Of a stretch of DNA of 48,656 nt, positions 32,832-43,300 are shown in pieces. The translations under genes were made by a program, and so were the position numbers. Numbering within the stretch: position 1 is the stretch's first letter; every line of letters begins with the position of its first letter. The stretch covers positions 1-48,656 of the forward strand of contig NZ_CALXGI010000017.1 of NCBI RefSeq assembly GCF_944387805.1, in the 5' to 3' direction. The notes under the pieces are model-generated. The model had not been told where the DNA came from. It saw only the letters and a program-made list of their open reading frames with translations, and did not search any database. The stretch is from an uncultured Pseudoflavonifractor sp. (lineage in GTDB: Bacteria > Bacillota > Clostridia > Oscillospirales > Oscillospiraceae).

Positions 32832-33998
32832 TTACATGCTGGCCTTCAGAATTGCGATGACATCCTCCCGGGTGAGTACCCGGTATCCGCCGGGCATAAT
32901 GAAGGTGCCGTCGGCAATGCCCTCCAGCATGTCCTCCGTGACGCCCAGGTCCCGGATATTCATAGTCACGCCCAGCTCTTTCATCCAGGCCTCCATGGCC
33001 TTCAGACCCTCCTCAGCCAGGGCCGTGTCATCCTTGCCCTGAGGGTCCACACCCCAGACATTGACAGCAAAACGGGCGAACTTGCTCAGGCCGTAGGGCA
33101 TGATGAAGCGGTAGTAGGCCAGGGATACAGCGGACAGGGTCATGCCGTGGGTGGCGTCGGTAAAGGCGCCGATGGACTGGCCGATCATGTGGACCTCCCA
33201 GTCGGTGGTCTTGCCCATGGCCAGCAGAGTGTTCAGGGCCCACGTAGCCGCCCACATGATGTTGCTGCGGGCCTCGTAATCCTTCGGGTCACGAAGCGCG
33301 GCCCGGGAGCTGACCACCAGAGACTTCATCAGCCCCTCGGCGATGTAGTCGGTGGTATTGTCGTCAGTGCCGGAGAAATACTGCTCACAGATGTGATTAA
33401 AGGCGTCATAAATGCCGGCCACCATCTGCTTCATGGGCACGGTAAAAGTGTAGGTGGGGTTGAGAATGGTGAATTTGGGCATAACGTTGCTGCCGAACAC
33501 GTGACCGATCTTCCGCTTCTGCTGGTGATTGGTGATGACCGAACCGCCGTTCATCTCCGAGCCGGTGCCTACCATGGTCAGCACGCAGCCTACGGGGATG
33601 ATCCGGTTGTCCACATCCTCCATACGGAGGTAATACTTGTCCCAGGGGTCCTCCGTGCACCAGGCGGATACAGACAGGGCCTTGGCGTAGTCGCAGACCG
33701 AGCCGCCGCCCACGGCCAGAATCAGATCCACGTCGTGCTCCCGGGCAATGCGGCAGCCCTCATAGAGCTTCTCCACTGTGGGGTTGGGCATAACACCGGG
33801 CACCTCAAAGACCTCTTTGCCGCAGCCCTTCAGAATGTATACCACCTGCTGGTAGAGGCCGGACTTCTTGATGGACCCGCCGCCGTAGGTCAGCAGCACC
33901 TTACTGCCGTAGCCGGCCAGCTCGCCGGAGAGAGCCTCCAGGGCTTTCTCGCCGAAGTGCAGGCGGGTGGGATTGCAGTATGTGAAATTTCCAAGCAT
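32832..33998 (-). CDS. Iron-containing alcohol dehydrogenase (butanol dehydrogenase type)
   Basis: A 388-residue group III alcohol dehydrogenase. The nucleotide-binding region has GGGSIKKSGLYQQV and the AVGGGSVCDYAKAL motif; metal ligands expected for the family are seen in YDAFNHICEQYF (Asp and His) and in HMIGQSIGAFTDATHGMTLS (two His). It probably reduces aldehydes such as butyraldehyde with NAD(P)H during fermentation. Start: on the minus strand GGAGGA (34005-34010) precedes the ATG at 33998; an in-frame extension to 34115 has no family resemblance. Monocistronic and divergent from the macro-domain gene. Confidence 0.92.
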   Translation of the reverse strand: MLGNFTYCNPTRLHFGEKALEALSGELAGYGSKVLLTYGGGSIKKSGLYQQVVYILKGCGKEVFEVPGVMPNPTVEKLYEGCRIAREHDVDLILAVGGGSVCDYAKALSVSAWCTEDPWDKYYLRMEDVDNRIIPVGCVLTMVGTGSEMNGGSVITNHQQKRKIGHVFGSNVMPKFTILNPTYTFTVPMKQMVAGIYDAFNHICEQYFSGTDDNTTDYIAEGLMKSLVVSSRAALRDPKDYEARSNIMWAATWALNTLLAMGKTTDWEVHMIGQSIGAFTDATHGMTLSAVSLAYYRFIMPYGLSKFARFAVNVWGVDPQGKDDTALAEEGLKAMEAWMKELGVTMNIRDLGVTEDMLEGIADGTFIMPGGYRVLTREDVIAILKASM

Positions 33999-34146
33999 AA
34001 TGAGTCCTCCTTGTCGGATTCCTGTCCACCGGAACAGGCTGATTGTACTGTATTCGGTGTAGCGCCGAAAGGCTGAAATAGCAAATACCCATATTTTATT
34101 CTTCACTATGCCCAAAAGGTATTTCTATCTGCTGGAGCCTGCCTGG

Positions 34147-34175
34147 TTGTCACAACAGAGCGGATATGTTATGAT
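34147..34175 (+). promoter_or_regulatory. Putative sigma-A promoter of the macro-domain gene
   Basis: TTGTCA (34147-34152), 17-base spacer and TATGAT (34170-34175): five of six matches each. It lies in the 209-base gap between divergent genes, 32 bases before the macro-domain start. Confidence 0.65.
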
Positions 34176-34207
34176 GAGAGCACAAAACACTGCGGGAGGC
34201 GGAGCTT

Positions 34208-35218
34208 ATGCCCCTTCAAATTGTCCGGGATGATATCACCACTATGAAGGTGGACGCCATTGTCAATGCCGCGAAGGAATCCCTGCTGGGGGGCGGCGGT
34301 GTGGACGGCGCCATCCACACCGCCGCCGGGCCGGAGCTGCTGGCGGAGTGCCGCACGCTGGGCGGCTGTCGGACGGGAGAGGCAAAAATTACGCAGGGGT
34401 ACCGGCTGCCCTGCCGGTATGTCATCCACACCGTGGGCCCGGTCTGGCGGGGCGGGACCCATGGCGAGCGGGAGCTGCTGGCGTCCGCCTACCGCTCCTC
34501 GCTGGAGCTGGCGCAGAGATATCGGCTTCAGACAGTGGCCTTTCCGCTGATCTCCTCGGGGGCCTACGGCTACCCAAAGGCACAGGCCCTGAAGGTGGCG
34601 GTGGATACCATTGGGGAATTTCTTCTCCACAATGACATGATGGTCTATCTGGTGATCTTTGACAGGGCCTCCTTTGAACTGGGAGAAAAGCTCTTTGCAG
34701 ATATTTCCGCCTATATTGACGACCGGTACGTAAAAGCACATGGAGGCAGCCGGATAGAGCAGCGGCGCCGGGCCCTGTTTGCCGCTGGGACAGCCTGTGA
34801 ACAAGAGACTGAGAACGCCGCGCCCTGTCAGGCTGCGCCGCAGGCCAGAAGGGACCTGGAGGAGGCGCTGGGCAAGCTGGACGAGAGCTTTTCCCAGATG
34901 CTGCTGCGAAAAATCGACCAGTCCGGCATGACCGATGCGCAGTGCTATAAGAAGGCAAACATTGACCGGAAGCTCTTCTCCAAGATCCGATCGGATATCC
35001 ACTATAAGCCCTCCAAGCCTACGGCTATGGCCTTTGCCGTGGCGCTGGAGTTGTCCCTGGCGGAGGCGCGGGAACTGCTGGAAAAGGCGGGGTTTGCCTT
35101 TTCCCACGCCAGCAAGTTCGACATCATTGTGGAGTACTTTATTGCCCGGGGAAACTATAATATCTTTGAGATCAACGAGGCCCTGTTTGCATTTGATCAG
35201 AGTCTGCTGGGCGGATAA
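34208..35218 (+). CDS. Macro-domain protein with a C-terminal HTH-like extension
   Basis: The 336-residue protein has an N-terminal macro domain (about residues 1-170) with the ADP-ribose-binding features [20 protein letters not shown] and the later [10 protein letters not shown] loop, as in O-acetyl-ADP-ribose deacetylases. Residues 215-336 form a second, helical domain ([20 protein letters not shown], then [16 protein letters not shown]) that looks like a lambda-repressor-type helix-turn-helix module followed by a small helical tail. The combination suggests coupling of ADP-ribose metabolism to nucleic-acid or protein binding, which is inference. GGGAGGCGGAG precedes the ATG. Monocistronic. 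Confidence 0.85.
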   Translation: MPLQIVRDDITTMKVDAIVNAAKESLLGGGGVDGAIHTAAGPELLAECRTLGGCRTGEAKITQGYRLPCRYVIHTVGPVWRGGTHGERELLASAYRSSLELAQRYRLQTVAFPLISSGAYGYPKAQALKVAVDTIGEFLLHNDMMVYLVIFDRASFELGEKLFADISAYIDDRYVKAHGGSRIEQRRRALFAAGTACEQETENAAPCQAAPQARRDLEEALGKLDESFSQMLLRKIDQSGMTDAQCYKKANIDRKLFSKIRSDIHYKPSKPTAMAFAVALELSLAEARELLEKAGFAFSHASKFDIIVEYFIARGNYNIFEINEALFAFDQSLLGG

Positions 35219-35583
35219 TCCCCGGATACGGAGGGTGAGTGTAAGATGATGTACAGGAGGCGGTTCAGCTTGTCTGGGCCGCCTCTTCTTCGTACAGCGT
35301 TTTAGCCCTCCCGGATGCAGAGATCACAGAGGCGACAAAGCAGGCGCAGCTCCGAACGCCATGCAGGGCGCGGCAACCGGAGAGGACCTGTGCCTGTGAC
35401 AAGAAATTGGGGACAGAAAGAGAGAGCAGGCATATTAGTCGCCTCCTGTTCAGAGGCTTTCGGATACGAAGCGGAGCGCTGTGTTGGGAATGATAAACTG
35501 ATAATAAATAGCTATATAGAATATTCCGCCATGCTTGAAATCTATATTTAACCTATGCTATGATCAAGGATGGGGGTGGCATT
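35219..35583 (+). other. Intergenic region between macro-domain and LysR genes
   Basis: A 365-base gap. It holds a hairpin with a 7-bp stem (35257-35263 with 35279-35285) followed by a T/C tract, a possible weak terminator of the macro-domain gene, and near its end a promoter-like sequence (35535-35564). An open frame at 35315-35551 has arginine-rich, unstructured sequence and no ribosome site, so I see no gene here. Confidence 0.6.
35535..35564 (+). promoter_or_regulatory. Putative sigma-A promoter of the LysR gene
   Basis: TTGAAA (35535-35540), 18-base spacer and TATGAT (35559-35564), each five of six to consensus, in an AT-rich patch 20 bases before the LysR start. Confidence 0.55.
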
Positions 35584-36480
35584 ATGGAATTGAGAGTGCT
35601 GCAGTACTTCCTTGCAGTGGCCAGGGAGCAGAATATCTCAGCGGCGGCTCAGTCGCTGCATCTCACTCAGCCCACGCTCTCACGACAGCTCAAGGAGCTG
35701 GAGGAGGAGCTGGGCAAACAGCTGATGGTCCGAGGCAACCGGAAGATTACCCTCACAGAGGACGGGATGCTGCTGAGAAAGCGGGCAGAGGAGATTTTGG
35801 ATCTGGTCAGCCGGACAGAGAAAGAGATGATGCGGTCCGACGATACGCTCAGCGGGGATATCTACATTGGCACTGGAGAGACCGACGGCGTGCGTCAGAT
35901 TGCCAGAGTGGCAAACCGGCTTCAGAACGCCTATCCGAGAATTCAATTTCATATTGTCAGCGGAGATGCTGTGGATGTGTGCGAGCGGCTGGATAAGGGC
36001 CTGCTGGACTTCGGCGTGCTTCTGGGCGACATTGATAAGACGAAGTGCTGCTATTTGGAGCTGCCTATGAAGGACCGCTGGGGTATTTTGATGCGTCGGG
36101 ACAGCCCGCTGGCACAGCAGCATTCCGTCGCCCCCCAGGACCTGTGGGACAAGCCGCTGATTCTCTCCCGGCAGGTGGACAACAAGAGCGGCCTGTACCG
36201 CTGGCTCAGGAGAGAACCGGCCCAGCTCCACACGGCGGCCACCTATAATTTGATTTATAATGCATCTCTAATGGTAGACGAGGGAATGGGCTATGCCTTC
36301 ACCCTGGACAGGCAGGTCAATACCACAGGCAGCAGTCTCTGCTTCCGTCCTCTGCGGCCGAAGCTGGAACTGAGCATGTATCTGGTATGGAAGAAATCCC
36401 AGATTTTTTCCCGGGCGGCAGAGCTGTTTCTGGAGTATCTGCAAGAGCAGCTGATAACGCCCGCCGAAGGCCGGGAGTAG
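35584..36480 (+). CDS. LysR family transcriptional regulator
   Basis: A 298-residue protein with the LysR N-terminal winged helix-turn-helix (QYFLAVAREQNISAAAQSLH, then LTQPTLSRQLKELEEELGKQ; residues 8-50) and a C-terminal periplasmic-binding-like effector domain beginning near residue 90 (GDIYIGTGETDGVRQIARVA). ATG 35584 is preceded by GGGGGTGG; an upstream in-frame ATG at 35560 lies in the -10 hexamer. No divergent target gene is present: the macro-domain gene upstream is co-directional, so its target is not obvious. The downstream glycosylase gene may be a passenger. Confidence 0.9.
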   Translation: MELRVLQYFLAVAREQNISAAAQSLHLTQPTLSRQLKELEEELGKQLMVRGNRKITLTEDGMLLRKRAEEILDLVSRTEKEMMRSDDTLSGDIYIGTGETDGVRQIARVANRLQNAYPRIQFHIVSGDAVDVCERLDKGLLDFGVLLGDIDKTKCCYLELPMKDRWGILMRRDSPLAQQHSVAPQDLWDKPLILSRQVDNKSGLYRWLRREPAQLHTAATYNLIYNASLMVDEGMGYAFTLDRQVNTTGSSLCFRPLRPKLELSMYLVWKKSQIFSRAAELFLEYLQEQLITPAEGRE

Positions 36481-36612
36481 CGTGAAAAGTCTCGGCAGGA
36501 GAGCGGGGGCGGCAGGCTGGAGCACCGGAATACTGCCGTCCAATGGACCGCGCTTTTCTCTTTTTGCAGAGCGCTGTCATAGAAAACAGGGGATGAAGGA
36601 AGGCGCATATTC

Positions 36613-37434
36613 ATGGAAGTTTACATTTCCGACCTGTTTGACCTGGAGAAGATTGCGGGCAGCGGACAATGCTTCCGTGTTCTCTCACATTCCGGTGGGA
36701 CATATCGCTTCATCACCGGAAATCAGGTTCTGTACATCAGAAAGAGTTCAGAGGAGCGCTATCAGGTGAGCTGTAACCAGGCGGTTTGGGAGGGTGTCTG
36801 GCGGCCTTATTTTGATCTTGGCCGGAACTACCGGGATATCAGCAGCCAGATCCCGGCCGAGGACACCTTTCTGCGCCAGGCCGCACAGATGGGCGCAGGC
36901 ATCCGGATTCTGCGCCAGGACCCCTGGGAGACCCTGCTCACCTTTATCATCTCCCAGCGCAAGAGCATTCCGGCCATTCGTGCCGTGGTGGAAATGCTCA
37001 GCGAGCGATACGGCGGCGCCGTCCGCACGCCCTATGAAAGCCTGCATACTTTTCCAACAGCGGCGCAGCTGCGGGATGTGTGCGAGGAGGACTACCGTGC
37101 CTGCAAGGCCGGATATCGGGCGCCTTATCTCTGTGATGCGGTTCAGAAGGTACTGTCGGGACGCCTGAACCTGGAGAAAGCTGCCGCCCTTTCGGACAGC
37201 GGGCTGATTGCCGCTCTGGAGGAAGTGCGGGGCGTGGGAATAAAGGTGGCAAACTGCGTGGCGCTGTTTGCCTATGGCCGGGCGTCCTGCGCCCCGGTGG
37301 ATACCTGGATCAGGCGGATTATACAGCGGGAGTACAATGGCCGGGACCCATTCGGCCGTTACGGCGCCGCGGCCGGCATCATGCAGCAGTATTTCTTTTA
37401 CTACGCACTGAACCACAAGACGGAGACGGCATAA
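36613..37434 (+). CDS. OGG1-type DNA glycosylase (8-oxoguanine family)
   Basis: A 273-residue protein with an N-terminal OGG-type domain (ending near residue 90) and a HhH-GPD domain. The helix-hairpin-helix reads EVRGVGIKVANCVALFAYGR with catalytic Lys211, followed by the catalytic Asp230 in APVDTWIRRI, as in bifunctional 8-oxoguanine glycosylase/AP lyases. The iron-sulfur cluster cysteines of the Nth/MutY families are absent. It would remove oxidised guanine from DNA. It lies 132 bases after the LysR gene and before the Wadjet operon, with no clear promoter of its own. Confidence 0.87.
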   Translation: MEVYISDLFDLEKIAGSGQCFRVLSHSGGTYRFITGNQVLYIRKSSEERYQVSCNQAVWEGVWRPYFDLGRNYRDISSQIPAEDTFLRQAAQMGAGIRILRQDPWETLLTFIISQRKSIPAIRAVVEMLSERYGGAVRTPYESLHTFPTAAQLRDVCEEDYRACKAGYRAPYLCDAVQKVLSGRLNLEKAAALSDSGLIAALEEVRGVGIKVANCVALFAYGRASCAPVDTWIRRIIQREYNGRDPFGRYGAAAGIMQQYFFYYALNHKTETA

Positions 37435-37744
37435 AGCCAGAAGAAAGGAGACAATACGGGACCGCAGGCCATGCGGTCCTGCTCGGTCAGAGATATCAGG
37501 CGTTTGCCCTCTGCCCGGAGCAGACTTTTTCGGCGCCGTATTGACTATGACGGCATTACGCTCCCGGCTGGGTGGGGAAAGGGCGCCAGGCCGTAAATAT
37601 GCCGGATAACCCGGAGGGATTCGGACAGCGCTAAAAAGTCCGGAAAATAGGACAGTTTATAGTGTAAAATAGCAGCCAAGCAGAGAAATCATTCGCCGTA
37701 ACACAGAACTGGGAACATAATTCTGAGAATAAAGGACGATTGCT
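37435..37744 (+). other. Leader region upstream of the Wadjet operon
   Basis: A 310-base gap without a supported gene. It contains a GC-rich hairpin (37459-37466 with 37472-37479) lacking a T-run. A TAAAAT hexamer (37665-37670) in an AT-rich patch is the best -10 candidate for jetA, but no convincing -35 precedes it. AAAGGA (37731-37736) is the jetA ribosome site. Confidence 0.55.
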
Positions 37745-39232
37745 ATGATGCAGGCTGAGCTTTTGGAGAATATCTCTGAGACCAGGTATCTCTCAGCGGA
37801 CAACTACTTGGTTTACCGCACTATTATGCGGATTTTCTACTTGGAGCACCAGAAAATGCATTACCAGATGGACCGGGATACTGTACTTGCGCTGCTACGC
37901 CAGCAGGCCTGCTTCACGCAGTATTCCCCGGAGCAGCTGACGCTTGATTTGCAGCAGCTGGTGAAGTGGAGAAACCTTACGCCGATTCAGGACCCGCGCA
38001 AGCCCCGGACAATCGCCGAATTTAAAAACCGTCAGTTCCAGTACATGATGTCCCAGCCGGCCGTTGAAATTGAGCGGATGACCATTACTCTGGAGAACCT
38101 ATCCACCCGGACCGCCGGCCTCTCTGTCAGCCCTTTCCGCCGCATCCGGGAGGATCTGTACAGGGCGGAACAGCTGGACAGCCTCTCCCTCCGGGAGATA
38201 CAGGCCTGGTGGGAGGACTTGCAGGAGGATTTTCAGCGCTTAAGCCAGAGCCATCAGGACTATCTTCGGGAATTCTACGGACCCGGCACAGAAATGCAGA
38301 TGAAGTCAGTGGATTTCATTGCCTACAAACAGAACCTTGTGCGCTATCTGGAGGAATTTATTCAGGATCTCCAGCACAGTGTGGCGCAGATCGGCGCCCA
38401 GCTGGAGCGATTTTCACCGGAGGAGACGGCCCATATTCTGGAGCTGGTCCGGCGCAGTGAGCTGGAGATCCCACGGCCCCAGTCGGAGCAGGCGTCCGGC
38501 TGGCAGAATGAGCTGGACGCCCGCTGTGAAGGGGTATGGCGCTCTCTGCTGGACTGGTTTGTCGGAAGCGATTCCACGGCCCGCCAAGTGCTGAATGTCA
38601 CCAACGAGGTCATCCGCCGGACCGTGCAGAACGCGGCTCTGCTGGTACAGATGGAGAACATGGGGGTGAGCAACAAGGCGGAGCTGAGCCATTTGCTCAA
38701 ACTGTTTGCCGGGTTCCAGTCTGTGGAGGAGGCCCATAGGCTTTCCGCTCTGGCGTTTGGCGTACAGCAGGTCCGGCACTTTGCCTTCACGGCCGTCCGG
38801 GAGACGGACCGGGCGGATTTGAGCACCTATGACGAGGCGCCCTTTTCGCATCTCCTTCAGCCCAGAACGCGCTCGTACAGACCCCGCCTGGACCGCTCCG
38901 GCTTCGCGGACAAAAGTGAGGAGAAGGCGGCGCAGCGTCAGAAGATATTGGAGAAGGAACGGATGCTCCGCCAGAAGGTGATGGGATATATCCATGACGG
39001 CAGGCTGGACCTGGCCGCGCTGGACGACCCTGTGCCCCCGGATGTGCGCAGGGTGTTTTTGTCCTGGGTAGCTGCCGCCAATTTCAGTCCGGATCACAGG
39101 GGACGGACCCAGTATGGGCAGTCCTATACGCTGCACAGGCGGCAGAACCAGACCTGCCGTATGATCTGTACCGATGGGACGCTGACCATGCCAAACTGCG
39201 TGCTGATATTTGAGGAGGGCGGCCATGGATGA
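37745..39232 (+). CDS. jetA: Wadjet defence protein JetA (TIGR02677/DUF2397-like)
   Basis: A 495-residue protein resembling the TIGR02677 (DUF2397) family: YLSADNYLVYRTIMRIFYLE at the N-terminus, then LVKWRNLTPIQDPRKPRTIA and EFKNRQFQYMMSQPAVEIER, with a long helical middle. JetA is the kleisin-like subunit that bridges the JetC ATPase heads in the Wadjet plasmid-restriction complex (known for the family, by analogy to MukF). ATG 37745 has AAAGGA 8 bases upstream; an ATG at 37748 is adjacent. It overlaps jetB by 8 bases and is the first gene of a four-gene operon in the order A-B-C-D. Confidence 0.88.
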   Translation: MMQAELLENISETRYLSADNYLVYRTIMRIFYLEHQKMHYQMDRDTVLALLRQQACFTQYSPEQLTLDLQQLVKWRNLTPIQDPRKPRTIAEFKNRQFQYMMSQPAVEIERMTITLENLSTRTAGLSVSPFRRIREDLYRAEQLDSLSLREIQAWWEDLQEDFQRLSQSHQDYLREFYGPGTEMQMKSVDFIAYKQNLVRYLEEFIQDLQHSVAQIGAQLERFSPEETAHILELVRRSELEIPRPQSEQASGWQNELDARCEGVWRSLLDWFVGSDSTARQVLNVTNEVIRRTVQNAALLVQMENMGVSNKAELSHLLKLFAGFQSVEEAHRLSALAFGVQQVRHFAFTAVRETDRADLSTYDEAPFSHLLQPRTRSYRPRLDRSGFADKSEEKAAQRQKILEKERMLRQKVMGYIHDGRLDLAALDDPVPPDVRRVFLSWVAAANFSPDHRGRTQYGQSYTLHRRQNQTCRMICTDGTLTMPNCVLIFEEGGHG

Positions 39233-40382
39233 ATTTCGCGCTCTGCTGGATCGGTTTTGGGTCACCCGCCGGAGGGACCGGGAGCTCTACTTTGCCCTGA
39301 AGCGGGCTCTGCCGGACTGCCGCAGGCTGGTCAATGAATCTCTGGGCTGGAATCTGATTGTCAATGAATCGGTGGTCAAGCTGGAAAAAGTGCCGCCTAG
39401 GGCCATGTCCTGGATGGGAATTCAGTCCTTCCAGGAGCCCCTGGACTACTGCCTGCTGTGCGCGCTGCTTCTGTTTCTCGCAGACCTGGATGACGGCGCG
39501 CCGTTTTTGCTCTCCTCGCTGACCAAAGCCATTGAGACCTTTCTAGCCGAGGTAAAGCCGGTGGATTGGACTCAGTTTCTGCACCGCAAGTCCTTGGTGC
39601 GGGTCCTTCAGTACGCCCAGGAGGTGGGGCTGGTGGTGGCCTACGACGGAAACAGCGCAGGCTTTGGCGGCAATCAGGAGCAGGAGGTGCTCTATGAAAA
39701 TACTGGCCTGTCCCGGCATTTTCCGGTCCACTTTGGGCGGGATATCCTGCAATGCCAGACCATCGAGGACTTTGAAGCCCTCTCCTGGGAAGGGGAGAGC
39801 ACCGAGCGCAGACGGCACCGGGTGTATCAGCAGCTGGCGCTGACCCCCGGTCTTTACTGCTCAGAAGAGAACCAAAGTGACTACGAGTATGTCAAAAACC
39901 AGCGCCGGGTCATCAGTTCCAGCCTGGACAAGGCGCTGGACGGAGAACTGCAGCTCCATAAAAACGGCGCATTTTTCCTGATGTCCGAGGGGGAACGGTG
40001 CGGAATGCTCTACCCTGGCACCAGGGCACTGTCTGACGTGGCCCTGCTGCTGTGCGGACAGCTCCGGGAGCGGATTCTAAGCGGGGCCTATCATCGCCGG
40101 GCGGACGACGTTGTGGTGCTGACCCGGCGGGAATTCCGCTATGAGATCGAGGCGTGCCGGTCAAAGTGGGGGAATGGATGGGGGTCCCAAATCCGCGCCA
40201 TGTCGCTGGAACGGCTGGTCCAGGAGCTGACCGCCTATATGGCCGGTTGGATGCTGCTGGAGACGCTGGAGGAGGACATACTGCTCTATCCGGCTGCGGG
40301 CAAGCTTGTGGGGTATTATCCACCGTCCTATCACAATGAACTGCATGGGGAGGATGAAGATGAGCCGCTGGAAGATGAATAA
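39225..40382 (+). CDS. jetB: Wadjet defence protein JetB (TIGR02678/DUF2398-like)
   Basis: The 385-residue protein resembles the TIGR02678 (DUF2398) family: FWVTRRRDRELYFALKRALP, then ESLGWNLIVNESVVKLEKVP and DYCLLCALLLFLADLDDGAP, with a winged-helix-like C-terminal half. JetB corresponds to the KITE-type subunit (MukE analogue) that binds JetA. ATG 39225 has GAGGAGGG just upstream; a TTG 15 bases earlier is less likely. It overlaps jetA by 8 and jetC by 23 bases, pointing to coupled translation and fixed stoichiometry. Confidence 0.87.
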   Translation: MDEFRALLDRFWVTRRRDRELYFALKRALPDCRRLVNESLGWNLIVNESVVKLEKVPPRAMSWMGIQSFQEPLDYCLLCALLLFLADLDDGAPFLLSSLTKAIETFLAEVKPVDWTQFLHRKSLVRVLQYAQEVGLVVAYDGNSAGFGGNQEQEVLYENTGLSRHFPVHFGRDILQCQTIEDFEALSWEGESTERRRHRVYQQLALTPGLYCSEENQSDYEYVKNQRRVISSSLDKALDGELQLHKNGAFFLMSEGERCGMLYPGTRALSDVALLLCGQLRERILSGAYHRRADDVVVLTRREFRYEIEACRSKWGNGWGSQIRAMSLERLVQELTAYMAGWMLLETLEEDILLYPAAGKLVGYYPPSYHNELHGEDEDEPLEDE

Positions 40383-43300
40383 ACTGGGCTTTCTCAATTT
40401 CTGGCTTTATGATCAGGAGGAGTTCCAGCTGCACAACGGACACATTCTCCTGCGGGGAAACAACGCCGCCGGAAAATCCATTACCACACAGAGCTTTATC
40501 CCCTTCATCCTGGATGGGGACCGGCGGCCGGAGCGGCTGGATCCCTTTGGCTCCCGGGACCGCAAGATGGAGTTCTATCTTCTGGGGGACAACGAGCGGG
40601 ACGAGTCCACCGGATATCTGTATCTGGAGTTCAGGAAGCCTGGGGTGGAGGAATACCGCACCATCGGCGTGGGAATGCGGGCTCAGAAGGGGAAGGGAAT
40701 CGACTTCTGGGGTTTTTGCCTGCGGGACGGACGCCGAATCGGGGACGACGGTGTTCAGCTGTATGAGACCGTGGGGAAGCAGAAGCTGCCCCTCACCAAA
40801 CAGAAACTGCGCAATTTGATTGGAGACGCCGGCTGCTGGGCGGAGAGCCAGACAAAATACAAGGAGATGGTCAACGCCCAGATTTTTGGCTTTCGGGATA
40901 TCCGGCAGTACGATCGGCTGGTGCAGCTGCTGATCCTGGTGCGCGCCCCCAAGTTCTCCAAGGACTTTCGGCCTTCTGAGGTGAAAAAGATACTCAACGA
41001 GTCCCTCCAGGTGCTGACTGATGAGGATCTCTCCGCCATGGTCAGCACCATGGAGCAGATGGATAATCTGGAGGACACCCTGCACAGCTACAACACCGCG
41101 GTCCAGGACGCCAGAATCATGGCCAGAGAGTATACCCGGTATAATCAGTACATAATGGCTGGCAAGGGCCAGGCCTATCTGGACGCGCGGAACAGGACCC
41201 AGAGCCTGCGCGGCCAGCTGCAGGACGGGGAGCGCCAGCGGCAGGATATAGCCCGGCAGCTGGAAGAACAGACGAAGCGCATGCGGCGGTCGGATCAGCT
41301 GCTGAAACAGGCCAGGGCGCAGCGGCTGTCCATGGGGGAAGACGACCTGTCTGCCAAGCAGAACCGGCTCAGTCATATGGCGGACACATGCAAACATCTG
41401 GAGGAACAGCTGGGCCAGGGCCAGGAACAGCTGCAAAAAATGGAGGACAGCATTCAGAAAAAGGAGGCCCGGCTGCGGCAGATGAACCGGGAAGAGGAGG
41501 ACGCCCGGGCTGCATTGCGCCTGACCATGCGGGAGCTGAACGGCCAAAATGAGCTGCTGATGCTGGGGCAGGAGCACGAGCAATATGTCCGCAGCCTTCA
41601 GACGGAGTGCCTGGAGAGGGATCACCAAGCCCTGTGGATGGCGCTCAAGCAGCGGACCCGCCAAATTAAAGCGGTTTTGGACTGCCTGCGGCAGACAGAG
41701 ACGGCCAGAGGGCGCTATGACGCCGCCTGTCAGGCGCTGGATCAATCGGAGAACGCCGCACAGGAGGCGGAGCGCCGGGTACGGGATACCCGGGTACAGG
41801 AGCGGGCGGAGCGGGATAAGCTGCTAGAGGCGTTTACGCAGCGCCGGGATCAGAACACCCAGCTGGAAATTCCCCAGGAAATCTGGTTGGAGCTCCGCCG
41901 CGGCCTTATCGATTACCGCACTCCGGCGGACTGGACCCCCATCCGCAACCAGTTGGACGGCTGTGAACGAAAGGCGGCGTCAGCGCTTCGGGGGGAGCAG
42001 ATCCGGGCGGAGGGCGTTCTCTCCGAGCTGCAGAAGAAGTGCGGCGAGCTAGAGTACCACCGCAGACAGATTGAGAGCCAGCCGGAACCCATCCCGCCCC
42101 GCCGGGAGCAGACCGAAGCAACCCGCATTCAGCTGATGATGCGGGGGGTGCCCTGCGCGCCTCTGTACGAGCTGGTGGAGTTCGCGCCCGGCCTGCCCCA
42201 GGAGCGCCAGGCCCTGTTGGAGGCCCAGCTGCTGGACGCCGGACTGCTGGACGCTCTGGTGGTGCCTGACGACCGTATTCCGGAGATACAGGAGCTATTG
42301 GCGGAGTATCCGGATCGCTTCCTGGTACCCGGTCCCGCTGCTGCCGATCCCATTGACAGCCTGATCCCGGACGCCGCGGGTCGTTTTCCTCAGGAGGCCG
42401 CCGCCTGTCTGCGCAGTATATCCCGCTCTGATCTGAGCGCTGAGACCGCCCTGCTGGAGGACGGGCGGTTCCGCTGCGGCATGGTCCGGGGCCATAGCCG
42501 GGCGGAGGGCCCGGCTGGGTTTGTGGGGGCGGCCGCCAGGGCGGAAAACCGCAGGCGACAGCTTCAGGCTCTGGAGGAGGAATTGAAACGCTTGGGAGTT
42601 GAGATACAGGCGGCACAGCGCAAGATATCCGACCTCGGGGCGCGGCTGGAGCAGCTGCAATTGGAGCGGTCACAAATGCCCACTGCGGAGGAATTGGACC
42701 AGGCTCTGATACAGCTGGAGAAGGCCCAAAACGCATTCCAACAGGCAGAGAAGGAGAAAAAACGGTGCCTGGACGAGGAACAAAAGACAAAACAGGCCTG
42801 GGCCGCCCTGGACCAGGAGAGCCGCAGCCGAAGTATGGGCCTGCCCTATGAGCGAACGGTGGAGGCCTATCAGGAGGCGCAGGAGGCCGCCGACGGCTAT
42901 CAAGAGGCGCTGAATGTGGTGGAACGCAGCCGGCAGAAGCTGAACTATGCAATTTGTTCCAGCCAGAGCGAGCAGGACAGAATCGACGAGCTGCGGGATC
43001 AGGCGGACAACAAGAAGAAGGACAATTATAACATTCAGAATGCCATCTCTGTTCAGCAGGCCGCCATGCGGGAGCTGCAGGACTTTTTAAACCAGCCTGA
43101 AAACCGGGCGCGCGCCAGCCGCCTGGCCCAGCTGGACCGGGAGATCCAGGTTCAGGATGCGGAAAACCGGGAGGCAGGGAACCAGTGCATCCGTTTGAAA
43201 TCAGAGCTGGACAGAGTGGACGAGGCCATACAGGGGAGAAAGCAGAGACTGACCGACGCGGTGATCGACGAGCAGGATCTGGAGGGCTATTTCAAGGAGG

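Noticed and set aside
35315..35551. A 78-codon open frame in the gap before the LysR gene
   Set aside because: Arginine/serine-rich start, no ribosome site, overlaps the likely LysR promoter, and no resemblance to a known protein.
37543..37548. TTGACT as the -35 of a jetA promoter
   Set aside because: No acceptable -10 hexamer lies 16-19 bases downstream.
39913..41745. A 610-codon minus-strand open frame opposite jetB and jetC
   Set aside because: Antisense to two motif-supported genes; leucine/glutamine/proline-rich mirror-frame composition with no recognisable domain.
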